Shown here: positions 46,978 through 55,475 of the stretch, in pieces
How positions within the stretch are numbered: position 1 is the stretch's first letter
How the letters are laid out: every line of letters starts with the position of its first letter
From: Meridianimarinicoccus zhengii
Lineage (GTDB): Bacteria > Pseudomonadota > Alphaproteobacteria > Rhodobacterales > Rhodobacteraceae
Assembly: GCF_003254465.1 (NCBI RefSeq)
Contig: NZ_QDFI01000018.1
Location: 1-64,000, forward strand
DNA: 64,000 nucleotides
Direction of reading: 5' to 3'
Made by a program: the position numbers and the translations under genes
Notes under the pieces: generated by a model
What the model was told of the DNA's origin: nothing
Database searches by the model: none
The model's input: the letters and a program-made list of their open reading frames with translations, nothing else

Positions 46978-49005
46978 ATGACCAACCCGCTGCTCGAAAA
47001 CTGGACCACGCCATACGGCCTGCCGCCATTCGCCGATCTGACCGATGCCGATTTTGCCCCCGCGATCGATGCCGCACTGGCCGAGGCGCGCGCGGCCATA
47101 TCGGCCATCGCGGACAACCCGGATGTGCCGAGCTTCGCCAACACGATCGAGGCGCTGGAGGTCGCGGATGACAAGCTGAACGCGGTGTTGGGCGCGTTCT
47201 TCACCCTGTCGGGCACGGATTCCAATGACGCGCGCGAGGCGCTGATGCGGGATCTGTCCCCGAAGCTTGCGGCCTACGGATCCGAAATCACGATGAACGC
47301 GGCCCTGTTCGCGCGGATCGACGATCTGTGGGCGCGGCGCGACGATCTCGGCCTGACGGCGGAACAGGAGCGGCTGCTGATGCTGACGCGGCGCGGCTTC
47401 GTGCGGGCGGGGGCGCAGTTGAAGGGAGGTGGCCGCGACCGGTTGACGGCTATCAAGGAACGCTTGGCGGTGCTCGGGACGCAGTTCGGCCAGAACCTTC
47501 TGGCCGACGAACGCGGCTGGTCGATGGACCTGTCCGAGGACGATCTCGTGGGGCTTCCGGGGTTCCTGAAGGCCGCGGCGCGCGCGGCGGGGGAAGAACG
47601 GGGTGCCGCCGGGCCGGTCGTCACGCTGTCACGGTCGCTGATCACGCCGTTCCTGCAATTCTGCCCCCGCCGGGACCTGCGCCAGAAGGCTTACGAGGCC
47701 TATGTGGCGCGCGGCGCGAATGGCGGTGAGACCGACAACCGCAGGATTGCGCAGGAGATCCTCGGGCTGCGAAAGGAACGCGCGGAACTTCTGGGGTATG
47801 ACAGTTTCGCGGCTTACAAGCTGGAAACCGAGATGGCCGCGGCCCCCGACGCGGTGCGCGACCTGCTGATGGCGGTCTGGCACCCGGCGCGCGCGCGGGC
47901 CGAGGCGGACGCGCAGGCGCTGGAGGCGCTGATGGCGGCGGACGGGATCAACGGCCCGCTGGAACCGTGGGACTGGCATTACTACGCCGAAAAGCGGCGC
48001 AAGGCGGAACACGACCTCGATGAGGGGGAGTTGAAGCCCTACCTGCAACTCGACCGGATGATCGAGGCGGCGTTCGACACGGCGCACCGGTTGTTCGGGC
48101 TCTCGTTCGCGCCGGTGGACGTGCAACTGCACCACCCGGACGCGCGCGCTTGGGACGTGACCCGCGACGGACAGCATATGGCCTTGTTCGTGGGGGATTA
48201 TTTCGCGCGCGCGTCGAAGCGGTCGGGGGCTTGGTGTTCGACGATGCGCAGCCAGCGCAAGTTCGGGGGCGCGCACCGGCCCATCGTGGTGAATGTTTGC
48301 AACTTCTCCAAGCCCGCTGCGGGGGAGCCTGCGCTCTTGTCCTATGACGATGCGCGGACGCTGTTCCATGAATTCGGGCATGCGCTGCACAACATCCTGT
48401 CGGACGTGACCTATGGCTCCATTTCGGGCACGTCGGTCGCGCGGGATTTCGTGGAACTGCCCAGCCAGCTTTACGAGCATTGGCTGGAAGTGCCTGAGGT
48501 CATGGCGAGATTCGCCACCCATGCGGATACGGGCGAACCGATGCCCGCCGATCTGCTGGACCGCCTGCTGGCAGCGCAGAACGCCGATCAGGGCTTCGCG
48601 ACAGTGGAATACGTGGCTTCGGCGCTGGTGGATCTGGAGTATCACAGTGGGCCGGTGCCGGAGGATATCATGGCGCGGCAGGCGGAGATCCTGGACGGGA
48701 TCGGCATGCCGCGGGCCATTCGGATGCGCCACGCCACGCCGCATTTTGCCCATGTTTTCAGTGGGGATGGGTATTCGGCGGGGTATTACAGCTACATGTG
48801 GTCCGAGGTGATGGATGCCGACGCCTTCGCCGCCTTCGAGGAGGCGGGCAGCCCGTTCGACCGGGACACGGCGGCGAGGCTGGAACGGTTCATCCTGTCC
48901 GCGGGCGGGACCGAGGATCCGGCGGCCTTGTACCTGAAATTCCGGGGGAAAATGCCCCAGGTCGAGGCGCTTCTGAAGGGGCGAGGGCTGGCCGACGCGG
49001 CCTGA
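46978..49005 (+). CDS. M3-family oligopeptidase (peptidyl-dipeptidase Dcp-like)
   Basis: This 675-residue zinc metallopeptidase starts TNPLLENWTTPYGLPPFADL and has the HEXXH site His464-Glu465-Phe-Gly-His468 in TLFHEFGHALHNI, with downstream Glu in the FVELPSQLYEHW helix. Family members cut short peptides in the cytoplasm. There is no signal peptide. AGGAG upstream supports the ATG. A strong terminator follows 27 bases after the stop. Confidence 0.93.
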   Translation: MTNPLLENWTTPYGLPPFADLTDADFAPAIDAALAEARAAISAIADNPDVPSFANTIEALEVADDKLNAVLGAFFTLSGTDSNDAREALMRDLSPKLAAYGSEITMNAALFARIDDLWARRDDLGLTAEQERLLMLTRRGFVRAGAQLKGGGRDRLTAIKERLAVLGTQFGQNLLADERGWSMDLSEDDLVGLPGFLKAAARAAGEERGAAGPVVTLSRSLITPFLQFCPRRDLRQKAYEAYVARGANGGETDNRRIAQEILGLRKERAELLGYDSFAAYKLETEMAAAPDAVRDLLMAVWHPARARAEADAQALEALMAADGINGPLEPWDWHYYAEKRRKAEHDLDEGELKPYLQLDRMIEAAFDTAHRLFGLSFAPVDVQLHHPDARAWDVTRDGQHMALFVGDYFARASKRSGAWCSTMRSQRKFGGAHRPIVVNVCNFSKPAAGEPALLSYDDARTLFHEFGHALHNILSDVTYGSISGTSVARDFVELPSQLYEHWLEVPEVMARFATHADTGEPMPADLLDRLLAAQNADQGFATVEYVASALVDLEYHSGPVPEDIMARQAEILDGIGMPRAIRMRHATPHFAHVFSGDGYSAGYYSYMWSEVMDADAFAAFEEAGSPFDRDTAARLERFILSAGGTEDPAALYLKFRGKMPQVEALLKGRGLADAA

Positions 49006-49032
49006 TCCGCCCCGCCGTCGCCGCATGACATG

Positions 49033-49064
49033 CCCGTCTGCCGACCCCGGCAGGCGGGTTTTTT
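49033..49064 (+). terminator. Rho-independent terminator after M3 peptidase gene
   Basis: CCCGTCTGCCG and CGGCAGGCGGG form an 11-bp stem with one mismatch and a four-base loop, followed by six T residues. This is the clearest intrinsic terminator in the window and ends the rpoH-to-peptidase run of plus-strand genes. Confidence 0.9.
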
Positions 49065-49090
49065 CGTGCCGCGACGGCTGCGGGGGGCGG

Positions 49091-49156
49091 CATATGACTC
49101 CCATATGACTTTCATAGGAATCCTGTAGGACTCTTGTAGGAGTCCTGTCGGAGTCC
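49091..49156 (-). repeat. Six tandem 11-bp repeats, decaying copy of the TCATATG family
   Basis: Six consecutive 11-bp units read CATATGACTCC, CATATGACTTT, CATAGGAATCC, TGTAGGACTCT, TGTAGGAGTCC and TGTCGGAGTCC. Read on the minus strand the first is GGAGTCATATG, the same unit as the 4276-4319 array. Units drift from CATATG to TGTAGG to TGTCGG across the array while keeping the ACTCC/GAGTCC end. It lies 27 bases beyond the terminator. Confidence 0.88.
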
Positions 49157-49302
49157 CGCGCCGGGTCGGACGGGGCTGGCCGCCTTGCCATGTCTCGCCG
49201 CCGCGCGCGACAACGTCGTCCGACCCGGCGCGGCGGCGTCCCCTGCGGCGGACCGGAGGCGCAGCGGCTGCCGTGGTGCCGGTGCCGCATCAGGCCGCGC
49301 CG

Positions 49303-50226
49303 TCAGTCGCCGCGCGTGCGCCCGGCGACGTCCTTGTGGATGATGACCTCGCAGCGGGGGTATTTCGCCCGGATCGCCGCGCGCAGGCCCGCGCCGATGT
49401 CATGGGCCTCGCGCAGGGGCAGGTCGCCGTCGAGTTCCACGTGCAGGTTCACGAACACGCGGGAGCCCGCCTGCCGGGTCTGCAGGTCGTGGAAGCCTTC
49501 GATACCCGGCCAGTCACGGGCGAGCGTTTCGATGCCCGCGACGGTGGCGGGGTCGGCGGCGCGGTCCATCAGTGCGTCCCACGCGCCGCGCCCGATCCGC
49601 ACGGCCCCGGTGGCCAGCATCAGGGCCGCGGCGAGCGCGATCACCGCGTCGATCTGGTACAGCCCGAAGTGCTGTGCGGCCACCAGCGCCACGATGGCGC
49701 CCACATTGGGCACGAGGTCGCCGAGGTAGTGGAGCCGGTCGGCGGCCACCACCCGGCTGCCTGTGGCGCGCGCCACCCGGCCTTGCCACAGCACCAGCCC
49801 GAAGGTCATCACGATGGACAGGACCATGACGGCGATCCCCGCCTCGGCCGCGGCGAGCGGCGCGGTGTCGGGGTGCCAGAGCCGCCGTATTGCCGCCACG
49901 CCGATCACCCCCGCGGCCACGAGGATGAACAGGGATTGCGCGAGCGCCGCGAGATCCTCGACCGAGGTATGCCCGAACGTGTGGTCGTCATCGGCTGGCC
50001 GCGCGGCATAAAGCACCGCGGCCAGCCCGGCGAGAGACATCATCAGGTCGAGCCCGCTATCGGCCAGCGCTGCCGCGACCGACAGGGACCCGGTTGCCGC
50101 GAAGGCCCAGAGCTTGGCGATGCTGAGCACCAGCGCCACCGACACGGAGGCGAGCGTCGCCGACAGGTTCAGCCGCGCATCGGCGCGTAGCGGGTCGGGG
50201 TGCTTTTCGGAAAGCGGGGCGGGCAT
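49303..50226 (-). CDS. Cation diffusion facilitator (CDF) metal exporter
   Basis: This 307-residue protein has six membrane helices and a C-terminal cytoplasmic domain. The metal sites of helices 2 and 5 are visible as ALADSGLDLMMS (DxxxD) and AADRLHYLGDLVPN (HxxxD); the DDDHTFGHTSVE loop is the FieF-type signature. The C-terminal domain contains VNLHVELDGDLPLREAHDIG. It should export zinc, iron or manganese. Confidence 0.93.
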   Translation of the reverse strand: MPAPLSEKHPDPLRADARLNLSATLASVSVALVLSIAKLWAFAATGSLSVAAALADSGLDLMMSLAGLAAVLYAARPADDDHTFGHTSVEDLAALAQSLFILVAAGVIGVAAIRRLWHPDTAPLAAAEAGIAVMVLSIVMTFGLVLWQGRVARATGSRVVAADRLHYLGDLVPNVGAIVALVAAQHFGLYQIDAVIALAAALMLATGAVRIGRGAWDALMDRAADPATVAGIETLARDWPGIEGFHDLQTRQAGSRVFVNLHVELDGDLPLREAHDIGAGLRAAIRAKYPRCEVIIHKDVAGRTRGD

Positions 50227-50325
50227 GGCATTGGCCTGCGTTGCGGCGGTCGCGGCAGCACTACCCCGGACGCCGTGCCGGGGCCAAGCCCCGACGGGCG
50301 GTCCCGCGGTCGCAGTCCGGGCGGA

Positions 50326-50919
50326 TCAGTCCGTGGCGGAAGCGGTCGCCGTGGCCGTGTCCGGGTCGCGCAGGCTGACCCCCCAGAGCGCCGCCGCCTC
50401 GGCCCAGCCGTCATGTCGGCCGGCGCTGAGTTCGCACCAGCCATCTGCGCAGTCGCCCAGCCGTGCGATGGCGCCGCGTTCCAGACGGGCGACCAGGGGC
50501 GCATCCCGGTCGGGGCGGCGGCGCAGGTCGGCCATGTCCACGTCCACGATCACCGTGCGGACCCCGGACAGGAGCGCGTAATGAATCCAGCCGCCCAGCC
50601 CGTCGCGGTCCTTCACGCGGCGCCAGTGGCCGTATTCGGCGGTGACGATCACCGGCAGGCCGGGATGGCGGAACACCCAGTCGATCCTGTGGGTCATGGA
50701 CGGGCCGCGCCGCGCATTCGCGGTGGAGGACTTCACCGACACGAAGCGTGGCAGGGGCTGGCCGCTGAAGGCACCGATCCGGGGGGCGGGCGGTTGCGCG
50801 GCCTGCGCGGCGGTTTCGGCTGCCTGGGCGGCGGCCGGTGCGGCGAGCAGCGCTAGCGCACAGGCCAGCGCGGCCTGCAAGACCCATGTTCGCCGCGATC
50901 GCCGCGGTAATGCCCGCAC
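50326..50919 (-). CDS. Exported SH3-like domain protein
   Basis: This protein of about 197 residues has a Sec signal (RRTWVLQAALACALALLAAP and AAAQA) and two bacterial SH3-type repeats: SVKSSTANARRGPSMTHRID with FVSVK before it, and VDVDMADLRRRPDRDAPLVA followed by GDCADGWCELS. The family (SH3_4/DUF1058-like) is exported and probably binds cell wall or protein ligands. The start is uncertain; a GTG at 50919 is used because no ATG precedes the signal. Confidence 0.8.
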   Translation of the reverse strand: MRALPRRSRRTWVLQAALACALALLAAPAAAQAAETAAQAAQPPAPRIGAFSGQPLPRFVSVKSSTANARRGPSMTHRIDWVFRHPGLPVIVTAEYGHWRRVKDRDGLGGWIHYALLSGVRTVIVDVDMADLRRRPDRDAPLVARLERGAIARLGDCADGWCELSAGRHDGWAEAAALWGVSLRDPDTATATASATD

Positions 50920-51057
50920 GCCTGCCACCAGATTTGCCCGCTTTTGCCGGCCTGCGCCGACCTTATTGTCGCTGTGCCGCAGCTTTGCTTGTGCCGCACA
51001 CCGCTTTGCGACAGTTTGCCAGACAAGCCGACCAAGGGAAAGACGAGGAGTCCCCGA

Positions 51058-52044
51058 ATGCCTGCAAAGCCCGTGCGTGTTGTTGTGACGCGACGCCTGC
51101 CCGACCCGGTAGAGCGCCGCTTGCAGGATCTGTTCGACGTGCGGCTGGCCGCGGACGACACGCCGATGACCAAGGCGGACCTGATCGCCGCCATGCAGGA
51201 GGCCGAGGTGCTGGTGCCGTCGGTTACCGACCAGATCGACGCGGGCATGCTGGCGCAGGCGGGTGACGGGCTGCGGCTGATCGCGAGCTATGGCGCGGGG
51301 GTGGATCACATCGACGTCGCCTCGGCCCGGCAGCGTGGGGTTCTGGTGACCAACACGCCGGGCGTCGTGACGGAGGACACCGCCGACATGGCCATGGCGC
51401 TGATGCTGGGTGTGACCCGGCGGATGCCCGAAGGGCTGGCGATGATGCAGCGGGGCCAGTGGACCGGCTGGGCGCCCACGGCGCTGCTGGGCGGGCGGAT
51501 TTCCGGCCGCCGGCTGGGCATCCTGGGGATGGGGCGGATCGGGCAGGCGGTGGCACGGCGCGCGACGGCGTTCGGGATGCAGATCCATTACCACAACCGC
51601 CGCCGCGTGTCGGCCGAGGTGGAGACGCAGCTTGGCGCCACCTACTGGGAGGATCTCGACGAGATGGTGAAGCGCATCGACATCCTGTCGGTGAACTGCC
51701 CGTCCACGCCCGAGACCTTTCACCTGATGAACGCGCGGCGGTTGCAGTTGATGAAGCCCACGGCGGTGATCGTGAACACCGCGCGTGGCGACGTGATCGA
51801 CGAGGGCGCGCTGGTGCGGATGCTGCGGGCGGGCGAGTTGGCGGGGGCGGGCCTCGATGTCTACGAGCACGGGGCGACGGTGAACCCGGCGCTGCGCGAG
51901 TTGCCCAACGTGGTGCTGCTGCCGCACATGTCGTCCGCCACCGAGGAGGGGCGGATCGAGATGGGCGAGAAGGTCATCATCAACATCAAGACCTATGCCG
52001 ACGGCCACCGCCCACCGGACCAGGTGGTGCCGGGGGTGATGTGA
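51058..52044 (+). CDS. D-2-hydroxyacid dehydrogenase, glyoxylate reductase type
   Basis: This 328-residue protein has the NAD-binding GMGRIGQAVARRA (about residue 160) and catalytic residues Arg in NTARGDVIDEGAL, Glu in the EHGATVNPAL segment and His in LLPHMSSATEEGR. YGAGVDHIDVASA is typical of the GyaR/GhrB group. It reduces glyoxylate or hydroxypyruvate, which would fit glyoxylate made by the ethylmalonyl-CoA pathway. GAGGAG lies 7 bases before the ATG. It is the first of three overlapping or adjacent genes. Confidence 0.9.
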   Translation: MPAKPVRVVVTRRLPDPVERRLQDLFDVRLAADDTPMTKADLIAAMQEAEVLVPSVTDQIDAGMLAQAGDGLRLIASYGAGVDHIDVASARQRGVLVTNTPGVVTEDTADMAMALMLGVTRRMPEGLAMMQRGQWTGWAPTALLGGRISGRRLGILGMGRIGQAVARRATAFGMQIHYHNRRRVSAEVETQLGATYWEDLDEMVKRIDILSVNCPSTPETFHLMNARRLQLMKPTAVIVNTARGDVIDEGALVRMLRAGELAGAGLDVYEHGATVNPALRELPNVVLLPHMSSATEEGRIEMGEKVIINIKTYADGHRPPDQVVPGVM

Positions 52045-52310
52045 GGCGGGTTCTGGCGCTGCTGCTGATTGCGGGCTGTGCCGCGCCGGTGGAACCGGTG
52101 GCGCCCGCGCCGCCGGGCACGGCAGAGGCGGCTTGCGCGCGGGAAGTCGCGCGGCGGTCGGGGGGTGCGGCGCGGATCGTCAGCGTGCAGATCTTCGAGG
52201 ACCAGCGCGGGATCGTGAAGGCGCGCGCCCCGTTCGGGACCGACTATACCTGCTTCACCAATCCGCAGGGCCGCGTGGTCAACGTGGCGGTGGACAGGCG
52301 GCGGTTCTGA
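52041..52310 (+). CDS. Small lipoprotein
   Basis: This 89-residue protein starts at a GTG overlapping the previous stop (GTGA). The N-terminus RRVLALLLIAGCAAPVEPVA has a lipobox Cys at residue 12, followed by a short mature domain with ACAREVARRSGGAARIVSVQ and two Cys. It shows a one-domain pattern common to small alphaproteobacterial lipoproteins. No function is recognised. Confidence 0.75.
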   Translation: MRRVLALLLIAGCAAPVEPVAPAPPGTAEAACAREVARRSGGAARIVSVQIFEDQRGIVKARAPFGTDYTCFTNPQGRVVNVAVDRRRF

Positions 52311-52319
52311 GAGGGGTGC

Positions 52320-52811
52320 ATGATGGATGGGGCTGTGCGGATCCTCGTGACCGGGGGGACGATCGACAAGGTGCATGACTGGGCGCGCGAGGCGCTGGTG
52401 CTGGACGGAAGCAGCGCCGTGCCGGGGCTTCTGGAGGCCGGGCGCTGCCGGGTCGCGGCGGTGCAGTCGGTGCTGTGCATGGACAGCCTGGACATGGGGA
52501 ATGCAGACCGGGCGGCCATCGCCGCCGCGGTACGGGCCGCCCCCGAGGGGCGCCTGGTGGTGACCCATGGCACGGGCACGATGGGGGCCACGGCGCGGTA
52601 TCTGGACGGTTTGGCGCTGGGCAAGACCGTGGTGCTGACGGGCGCCATGCGACCCGCGTCGGTGCTGGGGTCGGACGCGGCATTCAACCTTGGCGGCGCG
52701 GTCGTGGCGGCGGGCGTGCTGGGGCCGGGCGTCTGGGGCGTGATGAACGGGCGAGTCTTCCCGGCGCGGGTGCTGGAGAAGGACACGGAAACGGGGCGCT
52801 TCGACGGCTGA
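52320..52811 (+). CDS. Truncated asparaginase-like protein (N-domain only)
   Basis: This 163-residue protein corresponds to the N-terminal domain of type I/II L-asparaginases (about 330 residues). The first catalytic Thr is kept in ILVTGGTIDK, but the second motif reads THGTGTMGATARYL instead of THGTDTM, so the usual Asp of the second triad is Gly. LTGAMRPASVLGSDAAFNLG is intact. The C-terminal domain is absent and the gene ends with a clean stop. It may be a binding or regulatory relative rather than an active asparaginase. A second in-frame ATG lies at 52323. Confidence 0.8.
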   Translation: MMDGAVRILVTGGTIDKVHDWAREALVLDGSSAVPGLLEAGRCRVAAVQSVLCMDSLDMGNADRAAIAAAVRAAPEGRLVVTHGTGTMGATARYLDGLALGKTVVLTGAMRPASVLGSDAAFNLGGAVVAAGVLGPGVWGVMNGRVFPARVLEKDTETGRFDG

Positions 52812-52949
52812 GGGCGCAAGTCCGCGCACCGCTCCATTCGGGCTCCGGGGGCTGTGCCATCCCGTGCAAGTCGATCCGGGGTCTGACGTGAAACCGGCGG
52901 CCGCCGAACAGGACCGGTGTGCGTCGTGGCCCCGTGGCCGGTGCGGCGG

Positions 52950-53915
52950 TCAGGTCAGCGCGTCGCGCGGGCGTTCGCCGCGGAAGAAGGCATCGAGATT
53001 GTCGAGCGCGCGAAAGCCCATGGCGTCGCGGGTGCGGCGGGTGGCGCTGCCCGCGTGGGGCATCATGAAGACCTGGTCGAACCGTGCGAAGGCCGGGTTG
53101 CCGCCGGGTTCCGTCACGAAGCAATCCAGCCCCGCCGCGCCCACATGCCCGCTGTCGAGTGCCGCGACCAGCGCGGCTTCGTCCACCAGCGCGCCGCGGG
53201 CGGTGTTCACGACGATGGCGCCCTTGGGCAGTTGCGCAATGCGGTCGGCGTTCAGCAGGCCGGTCGTGTCGGGCGTGGCCGGGCAGTGCAGCGACAGGAA
53301 ATCCGCCTTTGGCAGCAGCGTGTCGAGATCCGGGTGGAAGGTCGCGCCGTGTTCGTCCTCGGGCGCGAGGCGGCTGCGGTTGTGGTAGTGGATCTCCATC
53401 CCCAGGCCGCGGGCCATGCGGGCGAAGGCCCGGCCCACGCGGCCCATGCCCACGATTCCGAGACTTGCGCCCGATACCTGCGTGCCGACCATGAAGGCGG
53501 GGGACCAGTCCTTCCATTCGCCGGTGCGCACCAGCCGGTCGCCTTCGACGGCGCGGCGCGCGGCGCCCAGCATCAGCATCAGCGCCAGTTCGGCGGTGGC
53601 GTCGGACAGCACGTCGGGCGTGTTCGTGACCATGATCCCGCGCGCGCCGAGCGCCTTGAGGTCGCAATGGTCCACGCCGACCGAATGGTTGGCCACGATC
53701 TTCAGCCGCGGGTCGAGCCGTGCCGCGACATCCGCGGTGAAATGTTCCGAGTGGCAGGGGATCATGCCGTCCGCCCGCGCGCTCATGGCGACGATCTCGT
53801 CGGCGGTGCCGGGACGGTCCTCGGGGGCGAGGATCACGTCATAGTCGCGGCGCGCGCGGTCGAGCGCTGCCGCCGACAGGTGCCGGGGGATCCACAGGGT
53901 CTTGCGGTCGGTCAT
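52950..53915 (-). CDS. D-2-hydroxyacid dehydrogenase (glycerate/glyoxylate type)
   Basis: This 321-residue protein has VGMGRVGRAFARMARGLGM as NAD-binding segment (about residue 152), Arg in NTARGALVDEAALV, Glu in VTEPGGNPAF and His in MMPHAGSATRRTRD. It is only distantly similar to the plus-strand dehydrogenase at 51058-52044, so they are not a recent duplication. The substrate is unknown; glycerate, glyoxylate or another 2-hydroxyacid from the neighbouring catabolic genes is possible. It precedes no gene on its strand within 140 bases. Confidence 0.9.
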   Translation of the reverse strand: MTDRKTLWIPRHLSAAALDRARRDYDVILAPEDRPGTADEIVAMSARADGMIPCHSEHFTADVAARLDPRLKIVANHSVGVDHCDLKALGARGIMVTNTPDVLSDATAELALMLMLGAARRAVEGDRLVRTGEWKDWSPAFMVGTQVSGASLGIVGMGRVGRAFARMARGLGMEIHYHNRSRLAPEDEHGATFHPDLDTLLPKADFLSLHCPATPDTTGLLNADRIAQLPKGAIVVNTARGALVDEAALVAALDSGHVGAAGLDCFVTEPGGNPAFARFDQVFMMPHAGSATRRTRDAMGFRALDNLDAFFRGERPRDALT

Positions 53916-53929
53916 GATGTGTCCTTGGG

Positions 53930-54091
53930 TCAGTCCTTGGGGTCGCGCGCCGAGGTGACGAAGTCATAGGCCACCAGCCCGAAGGTCAGCACCGCGACGG
54001 CGATCAGGTCGGGGCTTGGCACGTTGACGGCGAGGATGCCGATGAAGACTCCGATGATGGCGAGGGCAAAGAGGGCGAGAAGCTTGTTCAT
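53930..54091 (-). CDS. Small 53-aa membrane protein
   Basis: This short gene encodes a protein starting MNKLLALFALAIIGVFIGIL, with a second hydrophobic stretch LIAVAVLTFGLVAYDFV, ending SARDPKD. Two helices joined by a short turn are likely. GGAGATCTCG precedes the ATG. It lies between the amidase and dehydrogenase genes on the same strand, 14 bases from the latter, so it is probably part of the catabolic operon. No family is recognised. Confidence 0.7.
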   Translation of the reverse strand: MNKLLALFALAIIGVFIGILAVNVPSPDLIAVAVLTFGLVAYDFVTSARDPKD

Positions 54092-54128
54092 CGAGATCTC
54101 CGGTTCCGGGTTTCGGGGCGGGGGCGGG

Positions 54129-55475
54129 TCATGCGCTGTCCGCCCAGCTTTCGAGCCAGCGGGCGTTGCGCATCAGCCGCGCGTCGTTGCCGCGGGCGGC
54201 GATCATCTGCACGCCCATGGGCAGGCCGTTTTCCGCGGTCAGCAGGGGAAGGGTGATGGCGGGCGTGCCGAGATAGGTCCACAGCCCGTTGAACACCGGA
54301 TTGCCGGTGCTGCCCAGCCCTTCGGGCGCGGGACCGGTCGCGGCGGGGCACAGGATCGCGTCGCAGCGGTCGAACACCTCGGCCAGCGCCGGGTTCAGCA
54401 CCTTCGGCAGGTCGAGCGCGGCAAGGTAGTCGCGCGCACGGATGTCGTTCCCGGTGTTGATCCCGTGGCGCAGGCTTTCGCCCAGTTCGTCGCCGCCGTC
54501 GCGGGCATAGGTGTAGTAGCACCGGGCCATTTCCGCGAGATGGATGCGTTCGCGGGCGGGTAGTGCATCGTCGAAGAGCGCGGGCAGCGTCAGCGGAAAG
54601 GCCTGATCGCCGAGCGCCTCGGTCAACTGGCCCATCGCGGCCTGCATTTCGGGACTGGCCTGCGCCCAGCCCGGCGGCTGCAGCACGGCGAAGACCGGCT
54701 TCACGGGCGGGTCCTGCATCGCCGTCTCGAGTAGGCGGGGATGCGGGATCAGCGCCGTGGCGGGGTCGGTCGCGTCGAAGCCGTACAGCACCTCGGCCAC
54801 CAGCGCGGCATCGGCGGCCGTGCGCGCGAAGACGCCCACGGTGTCGAGGCTGGGGGATTGGGCGAGCACGCCGCGGCGCGGGATCGCGCCGAAGCTGGGC
54901 TTGAACCCGGTCACACCGCAGAAGGAGGCGGGCCGGATCACCGATCCGCCGGTCTGGGTGCCGATGGCGAGCGGCACCATGGCCGCCGCGACCGCCGCCG
55001 CCGATCCCGCGGACGAACCGCCCGGCGTATGGGCGGGATTGTGCGGGTTGCGCGTTTCGGCGGGGTCCATGAAGGCCAGTTCCGTTGTCACGGTCTTGCC
55101 GATGATGACCGCCCCCGCGGCGCGCAGCCGTTCGGTGACGAACGCGTCCTTGAGCGGCTTGCGCCCCTTGTCCAGCGCGCAGCCGTTTTCCGTGGGGATG
55201 CCCGCGGTGTCGATGATGTCCTTGATCGCCACGGGCAGGCCGTGGAGCGGGCCGATGGCGACCCCGCGCTGCCGTTGCGCATCGAGCGCGCGGGCCTGTG
55301 CGCGGGCGTGGTCCGGATCGTGCCAGGCGAAGGCGCGGATTTCCGTGTCGCGTTCAGCGATCCGGGCGAGATACGCCTCGGTCACGTCGAGCGCGGACAC
55401 GGCCCCGCTGGCCAGCCTGTCGCGCAGGCCAGCCGCGTCGAGCGCCACGATCGTGTTGCGTTTATCGAGGGCCAT
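54129..55475 (-). CDS. Amidase-signature-family amidase
   Basis: This 448-residue protein carries the Ser-cisSer-Lys triad: Lys85 in LPVAIKDIIDTAG, Ser154/155 in TPGGSSAGSAAAVA and Ser178 in IGTQTGGSVIRPA. It hydrolyses a carboxamide to the acid and ammonia; the substrate is not predictable. GGAGG 6 bases upstream supports the ATG at 55475. Its start overlaps the TRAP large-subunit stop by 14 bases, so the amide is probably what the TRAP system imports. Confidence 0.9.
   Translation of the reverse strand: MALDKRNTIVALDAAGLRDRLASGAVSALDVTEAYLARIAERDTEIRAFAWHDPDHARAQARALDAQRQRGVAIGPLHGLPVAIKDIIDTAGIPTENGCALDKGRKPLKDAFVTERLRAAGAVIIGKTVTTELAFMDPAETRNPHNPAHTPGGSSAGSAAAVAAAMVPLAIGTQTGGSVIRPASFCGVTGFKPSFGAIPRRGVLAQSPSLDTVGVFARTAADAALVAEVLYGFDATDPATALIPHPRLLETAMQDPPVKPVFAVLQPPGWAQASPEMQAAMGQLTEALGDQAFPLTLPALFDDALPARERIHLAEMARCYYTYARDGGDELGESLRHGINTGNDIRARDYLAALDLPKVLNPALAEVFDRCDAILCPAATGPAPEGLGSTGNPVFNGLWTYLGTPAITLPLLTAENGLPMGVQMIAARGNDARLMRNARWLESWADSA

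Larger units (their letters stand above)
49006..49302. other. Convergent intergenic region with terminator and repeat array
   Basis: These 297 bases lie between the stop codons of two convergent genes. They hold a terminator (49033-49064) and the 11-bp repeat array (49091-49156). The last 146 bases are very GC-rich with no convincing reading frame or motif, apart from imperfect GTCCGACCC-type direct and inverted copies around 49163-49172 and 49220-49228. Confidence 0.6.
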
